Shown here in pieces: positions 49,860 to 61,780 of a DNA stretch of 64,000 bases (positions within the stretch are counted from its first letter, which is position 1; each line of letters starts with the position of its first letter). This DNA is from Roseateles sp. Lineage in GTDB: Bacteria > Pseudomonadota > Gammaproteobacteria > Burkholderiales > Burkholderiaceae_C. The position numbers and the translations under genes are program-made. The stretch is taken from NCBI RefSeq assembly GCF_019237615.1, contig NZ_JAFAGT010000053.1, positions 1 to 64,000 of the forward strand, in the 5' to 3' direction. The notes beneath the pieces were generated by a model, which was not told the origin of the DNA, did no database searches, and worked only from the letters and a program-made list of their open reading frames with translations.

Positions 49860-50759
49860 TCATGCGGTCAGCCGCTGCAGCGCTTCCTCGTATTTCTGCA
49901 CCGTGTTGGCGATGACCTCGGCGGGCAGCGCCGGCGCGGGCGCGGTCTTGCCCCAGGGCTGGCCGTCTATGCGCACGGCCTCCAGCCAGTCACGCACAAA
50001 CTGCTTGTCGTAGCTGGGCGGGTTGCTGCCCGGCGCATAGCTCTCGACCGGCCAGTAGCGCGAGGAGTCGGGCGTCAGCACCTCGTCCATCAGCGTCAGC
50101 GTGCCGTCGTCGTCCAGGCCAAACTCGAACTTGGTGTCCGCGATGATGAGCCCACGGGTCAACGCGAAGTCGGCGGCGCGCTGGTAGAGCTGGATGGAGA
50201 TGTCGCGCACGCGCGTGGCGAGGTCGGCGCCGATGATGGCTGCGGCCTGCTCGAACGAGATGTTCTCGTCGTGGTCGCCCATCTCGGCCTTGGTGGCCGG
50301 CGTGAAGATGGGGGTGGGCAGCTTGTCGGCATTGCGCAGGCCTGGAGGCAGCGCGACGCCGCAGACGCTCTGCGTCTTCTGGTACTCGGTCCAGCCGCTG
50401 CCGGCCAGGTAGCCGCGCACGACGGCCTCGATGGGCAGGGGCTTGAGGCGCTTGACCAGCATGGCGCGGTCGCGGATCTGCTCCCGCTCGGCCTCCGTCG
50501 CGACGGCAGACAGCGGGTCCTCGCCGGTCAGGTGGTTGGGGACGATGCCCTGCAGCTTGCCGAACCAGAACAGCGCCATCTTGGTCAGCAGCGCGCCCTT
50601 TCCCGGGATGGGCTCGCCCATGATGACGTCGAAGGCCGACAGGCGGTCGCTGGCGATCATCAGGATGCGGTCCGCGCCGACGGCGTAGTTCTCGCGCACC
50701 TTGCCGCGGCCGAGCAGCGGGAGGGAAGTCAGGCTGGATTCGTAGAGGGCTTGGGGCAT
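49860..50759 (-). CDS. purC: Phosphoribosylaminoimidazole-succinocarboxamide synthase
   Basis: A 299-residue enzyme of purine biosynthesis joining CAIR with aspartate and ATP to form SAICAR. Visible motifs are [52 protein letters not shown], and [15 protein letters not shown], ending with the family's [20 protein letters not shown]. The length matches the long PurC form of Burkholderiales and yeast-type proteins. I chose the ATG at 50757-50759; a GTG at 50783 would add 8 residues. It lies upstream of purEK but separated by other loci, and is followed by a strong hairpin. Confidence 0.95.
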   Translation of the reverse strand: MPQALYESSLTSLPLLGRGKVRENYAVGADRILMIASDRLSAFDVIMGEPIPGKGALLTKMALFWFGKLQGIVPNHLTGEDPLSAVATEAEREQIRDRAMLVKRLKPLPIEAVVRGYLAGSGWTEYQKTQSVCGVALPPGLRNADKLPTPIFTPATKAEMGDHDENISFEQAAAIIGADLATRVRDISIQLYQRAADFALTRGLIIADTKFEFGLDDDGTLTLMDEVLTPDSSRYWPVESYAPGSNPPSYDKQFVRDWLEAVRIDGQPWGKTAPAPALPAEVIANTVQKYEEALQRLTA

Positions 50760-50982
50760 GGCGACGGCGCTGGGATGGGACACGCAATTTTAGGTGCCGC
50801 CTGCGGGCCGAGAGCCGGGCCGCTCCCAAGCCAGCCCTGCGGGCCCTGGGGGGCTGGGGTCGGACACGACAGGCCCCGTGGGCTGGCCACACCCGTCGAA
50901 GAGCAGCAGTTGCCTCGGCTGCGCGGTCTGCAAGACCGGCCGGGCGCGTCGGCGTTCAGCGCGGCGCAGCCGGGCAAAGGTC
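50760..50982. other. 223-base gap between purC and the receiver gene
   Basis: GC-rich DNA with no open frame that looks coding, and no clear promoter or repeat. It contains the purC leader on the minus strand. Confidence 0.5.
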
Positions 50983-51348
50983 TCACAAATAGCTGCGCAC
51001 GCTGGCGGCGAAGCTGTACACGTCTATGGGCTTGCTGAGGTAGCCGTCGCAGCCGGCTGCGCGAAAGCGCTCCTCGTCACCCTGCATGGCGTAGGCCGTG
51101 AAGGCGACGACGGGCAGGTCGGCGAGGTCAGGCGTGGCCTTGATGGCGCGCACCAGGCTGAGGCCGTCGGCGCCGGGCAGCTGGATGTCGACCAGCGCGA
51201 TGTCGGGCCGGCGGGCCCGCAGCCGCGCCCAGGCTTCGTCGACGTGCAGCGCGCGGTCGACGACGAAGCCGCCGACCTCCAGCACATACTGGGCCAGTTC
51301 GAGGTTGAGCTCGTTGTCGTCGACGACGAGGACGCGTTCACCCGGCAT
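50983..51348 (-). CDS. Single-domain response regulator partnered with the hybrid kinase
   Basis: A 121-residue CheY-like receiver. It has the acidic pair in VLVVDDNELN, the phospho-accepting Asp in IALVDIQLPGADG, the Thr in VAFTAYA and the Lys in GYLSKPID, so all residues for phosphorylation are present. The start ATG (51346-51348) lies 2 bases after the stop of the hybrid histidine kinase. The kinase's own two receivers are incomplete, so this free receiver may be its real target. It has no output domain. Confidence 0.88.
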   Translation of the reverse strand: MPGERVLVVDDNELNLELAQYVLEVGGFVVDRALHVDEAWARLRARRPDIALVDIQLPGADGLSLVRAIKATPDLADLPVVAFTAYAMQGDEERFRAAGCDGYLSKPIDVYSFAASVRSYL

Positions 51349-51350
51349 GT

Positions 51351-54485
<3,135 letters not shown>

Positions 54486-54587
54486 CCCACGCTCCCGGCC
54501 CCAGAAAACAAGGGGTTATGCCGGGCCATTGTGACCCCGGCGGCGGAGCGCGAACGTCCGTAAAGGTGGTGAATTGCCGCCCGACCG

Positions 54588-55013
54588 TCAGCGCGGCCCG
54601 AGCGCGTCGAAGCCGGCGTAACGCGCGGTGAACCGCGCATGGCCTTCGCGCTCGAAGGCAGTCGCGTCCCAATCGCCCGGTAGCAGGCAGGCGGCGAACT
54701 CGGCGCGGAAGCGGTAGACCCAGGCGGCGGCGGTCGCGCCGCCTGCGAGTCGCACGTCGACGCGCACGCGCTCGTATGCCTCGCCCTCGAAGGCATCGAG
54801 CCGCGCCCAGGCACGGGCGTCGACGTCCCGGTAGAGCCGGCCCGGCACGACGCCGCCAGACGCGGGCCTCAGGCCTGGGTAGTCCTGTCCGCGCACCGGA
54901 TGGCGAGCATGGCCGGCCAGCGAGGCGGGCTCGCTGGCGAATTCACGCCCGCAGACGCGGGCCATGATGTCGGCCCACATCAGCGAGCCGTAGGTGAAGC
55001 AGTGGTCGGTCAC
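54588..55013 (-). CDS. Gamma-glutamylcyclotransferase (AIG2)-like protein
   Basis: A 141-residue protein of the GGCT/AIG2 fold, with the family start [13 protein letters not shown], the basic loop [15 protein letters not shown], and [20 protein letters not shown] followed by [13 protein letters not shown], where the glutamate is the expected catalytic acid. Members act on gamma-glutamyl amines or have no known substrate. The GTG start (55011-55013) overlaps the fba stop (GTGA), so translation is coupled to fba. This start puts the conserved YGSL motif eight residues from the N-terminus, as usual. Confidence 0.83.
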   Translation of the reverse strand: MTDHCFTYGSLMWADIMARVCGREFASEPASLAGHARHPVRGQDYPGLRPASGGVVPGRLYRDVDARAWARLDAFEGEAYERVRVDVRLAGGATAAAWVYRFRAEFAACLLPGDWDATAFEREGHARFTARYAGFDALGPR

Positions 55014-56074
55014 TGCACCTGCTGCGCCAGCTCGCCGCGCGCATACGCACCGGCGATGTCGGCCAGCGTGCGTGCCTTGATCTTCGCGGCCTGGCCCTCG
55101 CAGCCGAACTCGAGGTAGCGCTGCTTGCAGACGGCCTTGGCGGCCTCGCGCGCCGGCTTGAGCCATTCGCGGGCGTCGAACTTGTCGGGGTTCTCGGCCA
55201 GGAACTTGCGCACCGCGCCCGTCATCGCCAGGCGGATGTCGGTGTCGATGTTGATCTTGCGCACGCCATGCTTGATAGCCTCCTGGATCTCCTCGACCGG
55301 CACGCCGAAGGTCTCCTTCATCTTGCCGCCGTACTGGTTGATGACGGCCAGAAGCTCCTGCGGCACGCTGGACGAGCCGTGCATGACGAGGTGGGTGTTG
55401 GGGATGCGCGCGTGGATCTCCTTCACACGGGCAATGGCGAGGATGTCTCCGGTGGGCTTGCGGCTGAACTTGTAGGCGCCGTGGCTGGTGCCGATGGCGA
55501 TGGCCAGCGCGTCCAGCTGCGTCGCCTTGACGAACTGGGCGGCCTCCTCGGGGTCGGTCAGCATCTGGGCGTGGCTGAGCTTGCCCTCGGCGCCGATGCC
55601 GTCCTCCTCGCCCGCGTCGCCGGTCTCCAGGTTGCCCAGGCAGCCCAGTTCGCCCTCCACGGTGACACCCACCTTGTGCGCCATCTCCACGACCTTGCGG
55701 GTCACGTCCATGTTGTAGTCAAACGAGGCCGGCGTCTTGCCGTCTTCCATCAGCGAGCCGTCCATCATCACCGAGCCGAAGCCCAGGTCGATTGCGCCGG
55801 CGCAGACCTTGGGGCTGGTGCCATGGTCCTGGTGCATGACCAGCGGGATGTGGGGGAAAGCCTCGCAGGCGGCCTGGATCAGGTGCTTGATGAAGGGCTC
55901 GCCGGCGTATTTGCGCGCGCCGGCCGAGGCCTGCAGGATGACCGGCGCGCCGACCTCGTCGGCCGCTGCCATGACGGCCTGCACCTGCTCCAGGTTGTTG
56001 ACGTTGAAGGCTGGGATGCCGTAGCCGTTGTCAGCGGCATGGTCCAGCAGTTGACGCATGGAAACGAGAGGCAT
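55010..56074 (-). CDS. fba: Fructose-bisphosphate aldolase, class II
   Basis: A 354-residue zinc aldolase of glycolysis and gluconeogenesis cleaving fructose-1,6-bisphosphate. The family motifs [30 protein letters not shown] (with the zinc-binding histidine), [45 protein letters not shown] and [10 protein letters not shown] are clear and match the Burkholderiales class II type (Calvin-cycle-like subgroup). The ATG at 56072-56074 is preceded by GGACATCCC. In related genomes fba is followed directly by purC; here five other loci lie between them. The 145-base gap upstream contains two inverted repeats. Confidence 0.96.
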   Translation of the reverse strand: MPLVSMRQLLDHAADNGYGIPAFNVNNLEQVQAVMAAADEVGAPVILQASAGARKYAGEPFIKHLIQAACEAFPHIPLVMHQDHGTSPKVCAGAIDLGFGSVMMDGSLMEDGKTPASFDYNMDVTRKVVEMAHKVGVTVEGELGCLGNLETGDAGEEDGIGAEGKLSHAQMLTDPEEAAQFVKATQLDALAIAIGTSHGAYKFSRKPTGDILAIARVKEIHARIPNTHLVMHGSSSVPQELLAVINQYGGKMKETFGVPVEEIQEAIKHGVRKINIDTDIRLAMTGAVRKFLAENPDKFDAREWLKPAREAAKAVCKQRYLEFGCEGQAAKIKARTLADIAGAYARGELAQQVQ

Positions 56075-56119
56075 GGGATGTCCCCGGTGAAGTTGAGAAA
56101 TCTGGGCCGACTGCGACTG

Positions 56120-56156
56120 CCAACGTAGTTGGTAACCCCGTCGTAACTGATCGGGG
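56120..56156. promoter_or_regulatory. Two inverted repeats between fba and the DUF4325 gene
   Basis: CCAAC-GTA-GTTGG (56120-56132) and CCCCG (56136-56140) paired with CGGGG (56152-56156) lie in the divergent gap. They could be an operator for fba or the other gene, or leader structure. No named binding site was recognised. Confidence 0.35.
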
Positions 56157-56219
56157 ATTCTATGGAGTCGGTAGCACCCCCACCCCCCGTGGTTGAAGTA
56201 GTCAGCACAATGCGTGGTC

Positions 56220-57239
56220 ATGACAAGACTGGTGCTCGACCACCTCACCAATTGGATCACCGCCGCCGCGAGTGAGCACTCGCACGAGCTGGCTGCCCAT
56301 GTCGAGGAGCGCACCGGCGCCAGCCGTCGCTCGGCGCAGGCGGCGCTCAAGCGCCTGGTGGACGCCGGCTGGCTGACCCGCGCCGGCAGCAGCCGCCGCC
56401 CGGTCTTCGCGCCGGGAGCGCTGCGCCAGGTGGCACGCAGCTATACCCTGCACGGCTTGCAGGAGGACCTGCCCTGGCAGCGCGACTTCGCGCCCCATTT
56501 CGCGCTGCCCGGGCATGTGGAGCGCATGGTCCGGCATGGCTTCACCGAGCTGGTCAACAACGCGGCCGACCATTCCGGCGGCAGCAGCGTCACCGTATCG
56601 CTGCGCCAGACGCCCACGCATGCGCAGTTGCTGGTCAGCGACGACGGCATCGGCGTGTTCGACAAGATCTGCCGTGCCTTCGAGCTCGAGGACCCGCAGC
56701 ACGCGATGCTGGAGCTCAGCAAGGGCCGGCTGACCAGCGCCCCCGATGCCCACACCGGCCGCGGCCTGTTCTTCAGCAGCCAGTTGGCCGACGTCTTCGA
56801 CATCCATGCCAACAACACCGCCTACCAGCGCCGAGCCTGGGAAAGCGCCGGCTGGCGCAAGGGCAAGGCGCTGCCACGCCAGGGCAGCTCCATCTACATG
56901 GCCATCGCGCTGAGCACGACACGCACGCTGGACGGCATCATGGAAGCCTGGAGCACGCAGGGCGACGGCATCGAGTTCGACCAGACCGCCGTGCAGCTGC
57001 GCCTGCTGGCCGGCGAAGGCCAGGCGCTGGACTCGCGCGCCCAGGCCCGGCGCGTCGGCGCCCGGCTCGCGACCTTCAAGCGCGCCGAGATCGATTTCGA
57101 CGGCGTCACCGACGTGGGCCACGGCTTCACGGACGAACTGTTCCGCGTGTTCGCCAGGGCGAACCCGCAGATCGAGTTGGTGGCGACGAACGCGACGCCA
57201 CGCATCGCGGCGCTGGTGAAGAGCGCTCGCGCAGGCTAG
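56220..57239 (+). CDS. Winged-helix, HATPase and STAS-like DUF4325 fusion protein
   Basis: A 339-residue cytosolic regulator. Residues about 5-65 look like a winged helix ([20 protein letters not shown]). Residues about 90-220 form a GHKL/HATPase domain with [12 protein letters not shown] (N box), SDDGIGVFD (G1) and [13 protein letters not shown] (G2), without a histidine-phosphorylation domain. Residues about 270-335 match the STAS-like DUF4325 domain ([39 protein letters not shown]). The ATG at 56220 is chosen over a GTG at 56214. The combination resembles anti-sigma kinase plus antagonist parts in one chain. A bound partner is not known. Confidence 0.82.
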   Translation: MTRLVLDHLTNWITAAASEHSHELAAHVEERTGASRRSAQAALKRLVDAGWLTRAGSSRRPVFAPGALRQVARSYTLHGLQEDLPWQRDFAPHFALPGHVERMVRHGFTELVNNAADHSGGSSVTVSLRQTPTHAQLLVSDDGIGVFDKICRAFELEDPQHAMLELSKGRLTSAPDAHTGRGLFFSSQLADVFDIHANNTAYQRRAWESAGWRKGKALPRQGSSIYMAIALSTTRTLDGIMEAWSTQGDGIEFDQTAVQLRLLAGEGQALDSRAQARRVGARLATFKRAEIDFDGVTDVGHGFTDELFRVFARANPQIELVATNATPRIAALVKSARAG

Positions 57240-57251
57240 CGCCAACAGGCC

Positions 57252-58145
57252 TCAGGGCTGCCTGAGCGCCGGCACCGACGGCACCGCGATGCGCGGGCCG
57301 TCGTAGCCCCTGACGACGCCGAAGCGCCCACCGTCCTCGCGCGCCCAGTCCTGCGCCCAGGCCTGCATCTCGGCCGGCTCGCGGCCAACGAAGTTCCACC
57401 ACAGCAGCGGCGGCTGCGACCAGGGCTCGCCCCCCAGCAGCAGCAGCCGGGCCGCGGCCGAGCAGCGCAGCTCGACAGCCTCGCAGCCGGCGCCGATGTA
57501 GAGCAGCGTGCCGGGCGTGATGGTCTCGACCGCGTCGTGGCCAGCCGGAGCGGCCTCGATCTCGCCTTCAAGCAGCATCAACCCATGCTCGAAACCGGGG
57601 TCAAGCGCCAGCACCGCGTCGGCCGGGCCAGTGGCCACCAGGTCCGCGCCCAGCAGCGGCGTGAAGCTGGGCACCGGCGAGCGCAGGCCGGCGAGCTCGC
57701 CGACCAGCAGCGTCGCCTCGAAGCCGCCCTGGCTCAGACGGGGCAGCTCGGGGAAATGCTGGAAGCTGGGCGCGCGCTCGCGTTCGGCGTCCGGCAGCGC
57801 GATCCACAGCTGGGCCAGATGGATGCGGTCGGACAAGGACTCCTCACTGTGCGCGATGCCGTACCCCGCCGTCATCAGGTTGACCTCGCCGGCTCGCAGC
57901 ACCTGCTCGGAGCCCAGGCTGTCGCGGTGCAGGATCTCGCCCTCGATCATCCAGCTGAAGGTGGACAGCCCCGTGTGCGGATGCGGGCCGACGTTCATGC
58001 GCCGCTCGGGCGTGGCCGGGCCGGCATGGTCCGCGAAGCACCAGGCTCCGATGGCGCGCCGGGCCTTGCTGGGCAGGGCGCGCTGTATCGGCAGGCCGCC
58101 GACGTCGCCCAGATGGCTGGTGATGCGCTCGACGTTCGGACTCAT
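57252..58145 (-). CDS. Pirin family protein
   Basis: A 297-residue bicupin protein. The N-terminal cupin has the metal-binding GPHPHTGLSTFSWMIEGE and GSEQVLRAGEVNLMTAGYGIAHSEE, with the three histidines and glutamate expected for pirin. The second cupin is less conserved, as usual. Pirins have been reported as quercetin dioxygenases and as redox-sensitive regulators; which applies here is open. The start overlaps the FMN reductase stop by 4 bases, so the two are co-translated and form a small redox-related operon. Confidence 0.88.
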   Translation of the reverse strand: MSPNVERITSHLGDVGGLPIQRALPSKARRAIGAWCFADHAGPATPERRMNVGPHPHTGLSTFSWMIEGEILHRDSLGSEQVLRAGEVNLMTAGYGIAHSEESLSDRIHLAQLWIALPDAERERAPSFQHFPELPRLSQGGFEATLLVGELAGLRSPVPSFTPLLGADLVATGPADAVLALDPGFEHGLMLLEGEIEAAPAGHDAVETITPGTLLYIGAGCEAVELRCSAAARLLLLGGEPWSQPPLLWWNFVGREPAEMQAWAQDWAREDGGRFGVVRGYDGPRIAVPSVPALRQP

Positions 58146-58696
58146 GCGGATCTCCTGCGGACGAAGTCGACGAAGCCCGTGACGAAGCCCTGCAGCTGCG
58201 CCCTCACCTTGTCGTCGACGAGCTGGCCGTCGGCGTCGAAGACCGAGCCGGCGCGGGACACCATCAGCCGTCCGGCCATCCAGAAGTCGTTGCCCAGGGT
58301 GCGCAGCACCGACAGCAGCGCATCCTGCGACTGCACGGTGCCGAAGCCGCCCGGCGTCGCGCCCATGAGCCCGGTCGGCTTGCCTCCGAACAGCTTGGTG
58401 CCCTCGCCGCTGGGGCGAGACAGCCAGTCCAGGCCGTTCTTCAGGACACCAGGGATGGAATTGTTGTACTCGGGGGTGCCGATCAGCAGCGCGTCGGCCG
58501 CGCGTATGGCTTCGCGCAGCGTCGTCACGGCCTCCGGGATGCCCTGGGCCTCGACGTCGCCGTCATAGACGGGAATGCCGTGCAGCGTGCGCAGCTCCAT
58601 CGTGACGCCCTCGGGCGCAAGGGCGATGGCCGCACGCAGCAGGGCGGTGTTGTAGGACGCGCGGCGCAGCGCGCCGCTGAGGGCGATGATGTGCAT
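58142..58696 (-). CDS. NADPH-dependent FMN reductase
   Basis: A 184-residue flavodoxin-fold reductase. The FMN phosphate loop SGALRRASYNTALLRAA and the isoalloxazine loop GTPEYNNSIPGVLKNGLDWL are the family signatures, followed by GLMGATPGGFGTVQSQDALLSV in pieces. It reduces FMN, quinones or chromate-type acceptors with NADPH. The ATG at 58694-58696 starts right at the first strand (HIIALSG). It ends in a 4-base overlap with the pirin gene. The divergent neighbour is a small HMA protein. Confidence 0.92.
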   Translation of the reverse strand: MHIIALSGALRRASYNTALLRAAIALAPEGVTMELRTLHGIPVYDGDVEAQGIPEAVTTLREAIRAADALLIGTPEYNNSIPGVLKNGLDWLSRPSGEGTKLFGGKPTGLMGATPGGFGTVQSQDALLSVLRTLGNDFWMAGRLMVSRAGSVFDADGQLVDDKVRAQLQGFVTGFVDFVRRRSA

Positions 58697-58748
58697 GGCA
58701 GTGCGACAAGCCTGGATGCAGGCATGATGCCAGCCCCGGGAGCCCTTG

Positions 58749-58943
58749 ATGCACAGATTCACCTTGCCCGACATGAGCTGCGGCCATTGCGTCGCCGCCA
58801 TCACCGAAGCGCTGAAGGCCGCCGACGCCCAGGCCCGCGTCGAGATCGACCTGGAGGCGCGCACGGCCGAGGTCGACAGCGCACTGTCCCGAGAGGCGCT
58901 GGCGGCCGTGCTGGCCGAGGCCGGCTACCCGCCGGCCCCCTGA
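58749..58943 (+). CDS. HMA-domain metal-binding protein (CopZ-like)
   Basis: A 64-residue single HMA domain with the metal-binding CxxC in LPDMSCGHC (cysteines 11 and 14). The rest follows the fold (VEIDLEARTAEVDS and VLAEAGY). Such proteins carry Cu(I) to P-type ATPases or regulators. No copper ATPase or regulator gene is next to it, so its partner is elsewhere. The ATG at 58749 is preferred over the in-frame TTG one codon earlier; a GGGAG lies about 10 bases upstream. Confidence 0.85.
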   Translation: MHRFTLPDMSCGHCVAAITEALKAADAQARVEIDLEARTAEVDSALSREALAAVLAEAGYPPAP

Positions 58944-58954
58944 CCCGACCCCGT

Positions 58955-61177
58955 TCAGGCGAACCTGAACGGCAGCTCGCGCTGGCGCTGGCCGGTCAGC
59001 CGCGCCACCGCGTTTGCGAGCGCCGGCGCCAGCGCCGGCAAGCCCGGCTCGCCCATGCCCTTGGGCGGGTCGCTGCTGGGCACGATGCTGACCGTCATCA
59101 CCTTGGGCGCGTCCGGCATGCGCGGCATGGCGATGTCGTAGAAGTTGTTCTGCTCGACGACACCATCCTTGAACGTGACGCGGTGCGTCGGCATCGTCGT
59201 GCCCAGCGCCATGATGGCGGCGCCCTGCACCTGGGTCTCGACCGACTTCGGGTTCACGCAGAGGTTGCAGTGCACGCCGGCATGCACCTCCTGCAGCACC
59301 GGCTGGCGGTCCTTGCCCTTGCCCTTCAGGCTGGCGACGACGACATAGGCGACGACGGACTCGAAGCTCTCGTGGACCGCCACGCCCCAGGCCTGGCCGG
59401 GCTTGAGCTTGCGCTTGGCGTAGCCGCTCCTGTCGACCGCGGCCTGCAGCGCCGCGCGGTGGCGGTCGGCCTTGGCGTTGCCTTCCATCAGCTTGAGCCG
59501 GTAGGCGACCGGATCCTGCTTGGTGGCGAAGGCGATCTCGTCGACCAGCGTCTCCATGACATAGGCCGTATGCGTGGAGCCCACCGAGCGCCACCACAAC
59601 ACCGGCACGTTGACGTCGGGGTGGTGGACGCTCAGGTTCATGGCGATCTCGTAAGGCTCGCGCATGCCCTCGACGGTGGTGCTGTCCACGCCGTCCTTGT
59701 AGCCGAAGCCCTCCAGCGGCGAGCCCTTCAGGATGCTCTGGCTGACGATGCGGTGCTGCCAGCCGACAATCCTGCCGCCCGCGTCGAAGCCGACCTCGGC
59801 GCGGTGCACTGTCATGGGTCGGTAGTAGCCGGCCTTGACGTCGTCCTCGCGGCTCCAGATCACCTTGACCGGCATGCGCTGGCCCGCCTGGGCCAGCGCG
59901 ACCGCCACCCCTGCGGCCTCGCGCGGCCACTCGGTCGCGGGCGTCGCGCGGCGGCCGAAGCCGCCGCCGGCCATCTGCACGTTGATCTGCACTTGGTCCG
60001 GCTTCAGCCCCACGACCTTGGCAAGGTTCATCGCGTCGATGCCCGGCATCTGCGCCGCGTAGTAGAAGTCGCAGCGGTCGTCCTTCAGGTCCACCGTGCA
60101 GGCCAGCGGCTCCATCTGCGCATGGTTCAGGTAGGGGAACACGAAGTCGGCCGTGATCTTCTTCGGCGCCTTGCTCCAGCCGCTGATGTCGGCATCGAAC
60201 TTGGGTACCGGCGTGCCGGGCTGCTTGGCCAGCGCCAGGTAATCGGCGGTGAGCCTGGCCGTGTCGGGCTTGGCCAGGCCGGCGAGGTCCCAGTCGACTT
60301 TGAGTGCGTCGCGGCCCTTCTTGGCGGCCCAGTAGCCGCTGGCGACGACGGCCACGCCCTGACCGCCGCGGTCCAGTGGCACCGGCAGCACGGCCTTGAC
60401 GCCCTTGACCTTGAGCGCCTCGCTCGCGTCCAGCTTGGCCACCTTGCCGTTGAACACCGGCGGGCGCTGGATGACGGCCACCGCCATGCCGGGCAGTTGC
60501 ACGTCCATGCCATAAGACTGGGTACCGGTGCTCTTGGCCTTGCCGACGACGAGGCCGGTGGGCTGGCCGATGCGCTTGAAGGTCTTGGGGTCCTTCAGCG
60601 CGACGGCCTCGGGCACTGGCAGCTTCATCGCCGCGTCGAAGAACTCGCCATAGCCGGCGCTTTTTCCCGCGCCACCGATGACGCCGTTCTCGGCCCGCAA
60701 CGACGCGGCCGGCACGCCCCAAGCCTGCGCGGCGGCGGCCAACAGCATGGCCTTGGTGCGCGCGCCCAGCTCACGGTACTGCTGGTAGCTGTTCTTGATG
60801 GAATTGGAGCCGCCGGTCAGGTGGATGCCGAACATCGGGTCCACGTACTTGGCCTGCTGGTCGCCGAAGCCGGTGCGGACCTTGAGCCAGTCCGCATCCA
60901 GCTCCTCGGCGCAGATCATCGCAAGGCCGGTCTCCACACCCTGGCCCATGTCCATGCGGTTGCACAGGATGGTGGTGGTGCCGTCCGGCGCGATGCTGAC
61001 GAAGGCCAGCGGCTGCTCGGTGGGCTTGGAGCCGGGCTTGGCCACGGCGCCCTGCGCGGCGGCAAGGCCAGGCAGCAGCGCCAGGCCCACGGCACCGCCG
61101 ACGGTGGTGGTGACGAAGGCGCGGCGGGACAGCCCGCGGCCGCTGAGCTGACGGTCTATGCGTTGCGGATTCAGCAT
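58955..61177 (-). CDS. Molybdopterin-binding subunit of a xanthine dehydrogenase-family hydroxylase (IorB-like)
   Basis: A 740-residue molybdenum-containing subunit. A twin-arginine export signal is likely ([20 protein letters not shown], residues 18-37), so the enzyme works in the periplasm. The two-part aldehyde-oxidase/isoquinoline-1-oxidoreductase fold shows [48 protein letters not shown] and [15 protein letters not shown], typical of IorB-like single-domain proteins. The substrate is an N-heterocycle or aldehyde, not identifiable here. The small [2Fe-2S] subunit gene precedes it by 10 bases. No cytochrome c gene follows, so the electron acceptor is encoded elsewhere. Confidence 0.9.
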   Translation of the reverse strand: MLNPQRIDRQLSGRGLSRRAFVTTTVGGAVGLALLPGLAAAQGAVAKPGSKPTEQPLAFVSIAPDGTTTILCNRMDMGQGVETGLAMICAEELDADWLKVRTGFGDQQAKYVDPMFGIHLTGGSNSIKNSYQQYRELGARTKAMLLAAAAQAWGVPAASLRAENGVIGGAGKSAGYGEFFDAAMKLPVPEAVALKDPKTFKRIGQPTGLVVGKAKSTGTQSYGMDVQLPGMAVAVIQRPPVFNGKVAKLDASEALKVKGVKAVLPVPLDRGGQGVAVVASGYWAAKKGRDALKVDWDLAGLAKPDTARLTADYLALAKQPGTPVPKFDADISGWSKAPKKITADFVFPYLNHAQMEPLACTVDLKDDRCDFYYAAQMPGIDAMNLAKVVGLKPDQVQINVQMAGGGFGRRATPATEWPREAAGVAVALAQAGQRMPVKVIWSREDDVKAGYYRPMTVHRAEVGFDAGGRIVGWQHRIVSQSILKGSPLEGFGYKDGVDSTTVEGMREPYEIAMNLSVHHPDVNVPVLWWRSVGSTHTAYVMETLVDEIAFATKQDPVAYRLKLMEGNAKADRHRAALQAAVDRSGYAKRKLKPGQAWGVAVHESFESVVAYVVVASLKGKGKDRQPVLQEVHAGVHCNLCVNPKSVETQVQGAAIMALGTTMPTHRVTFKDGVVEQNNFYDIAMPRMPDAPKVMTVSIVPSSDPPKGMGEPGLPALAPALANAVARLTGQRQRELPFRFA

Positions 61178-61187
61178 GGCGGCCTCC

Positions 61188-61643
61188 TCAGGCGAGCTGG
61201 GCCGCGGCCGCATGGATGGCGGCGCGGATGCGGGTGTAGGTGCCGCAGCGGCAGAGGTTGCCGGCCATGGCCGCGTCGATCTGCGCGTCGGTCGGCTTCT
61301 TGTTGCCCTTGAGCAGCGCGACGGCGCTCATGACCTGACCGCTCTGGCAATAGCCGCACTGGGCCACGTCATGCGCCACCCAGGCGGCCTGCACGGCCTG
61401 GCCGACCTTGTCGTTGGCGATGCCCTCTATGGTGGTCACCGGCCCCTGCACCGACGAGATCGGCGTCAGGCAGCTGCGCACCGGCGCACCGGCAACGTGC
61501 ATGGTGCAGGCGCCGCACTGGGCCGCGCCGCAGCCGAACTTGCTGCCGGTGAGCTGCAGCTCCTCCCGCACCGCCCATAGCAGGGGCATGTCGGGGTCTG
61601 CGTCCAGCGAGACGGCGCGACCGTTGACGGTCAGGTTGATCAT
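61188..61643 (-). CDS. [2Fe-2S] subunit of the molybdenum hydroxylase (IorA-like)
   Basis: A 151-residue iron-sulfur protein with two [2Fe-2S] clusters. The ferredoxin-like domain has [22 protein letters not shown] and the all-helical domain [19 protein letters not shown] and [17 protein letters not shown], supplying the eight cysteines. It transfers electrons from the molybdenum subunit encoded next. There is no export signal of its own; it would travel with the Tat-exported partner. The gene follows an intrinsic terminator of the TonB receptor on the same strand, so it has its own promoter, likely within 61644-61730. Confidence 0.93.
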   Translation of the reverse strand: MINLTVNGRAVSLDADPDMPLLWAVREELQLTGSKFGCGAAQCGACTMHVAGAPVRSCLTPISSVQGPVTTIEGIANDKVGQAVQAAWVAHDVAQCGYCQSGQVMSAVALLKGNKKPTDAQIDAAMAGNLCRCGTYTRIRAAIHAAAAQLA

Positions 61644-61734
61644 GGGAAGCTCCTGGGGGGATGGTTGCCGGCGACTCTAGCCAGAAGCAGCGCCCCAGTA
61701 CATCACTCAGGTTTTGTCAGCCGGCCGACGCAAA

Positions 61735-61758
61735 AAGGGGCTCAAAACTGAGCCCCTT
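61735..61758 (-). terminator. Intrinsic terminator after the TonB receptor gene
   Basis: Perfect 9-base arms AAGGGGCTC (61735-61743) and GAGCCCCTT (61750-61758) with a 6-base loop. On the minus strand the stem is followed by T residues (complement of the A-run at 61732-61736), giving an intrinsic terminator 23 bases after the receptor stop. Confidence 0.85.
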
Positions 61759-61780
61759 CCCGGTCGGCAATAGTCGCGAC

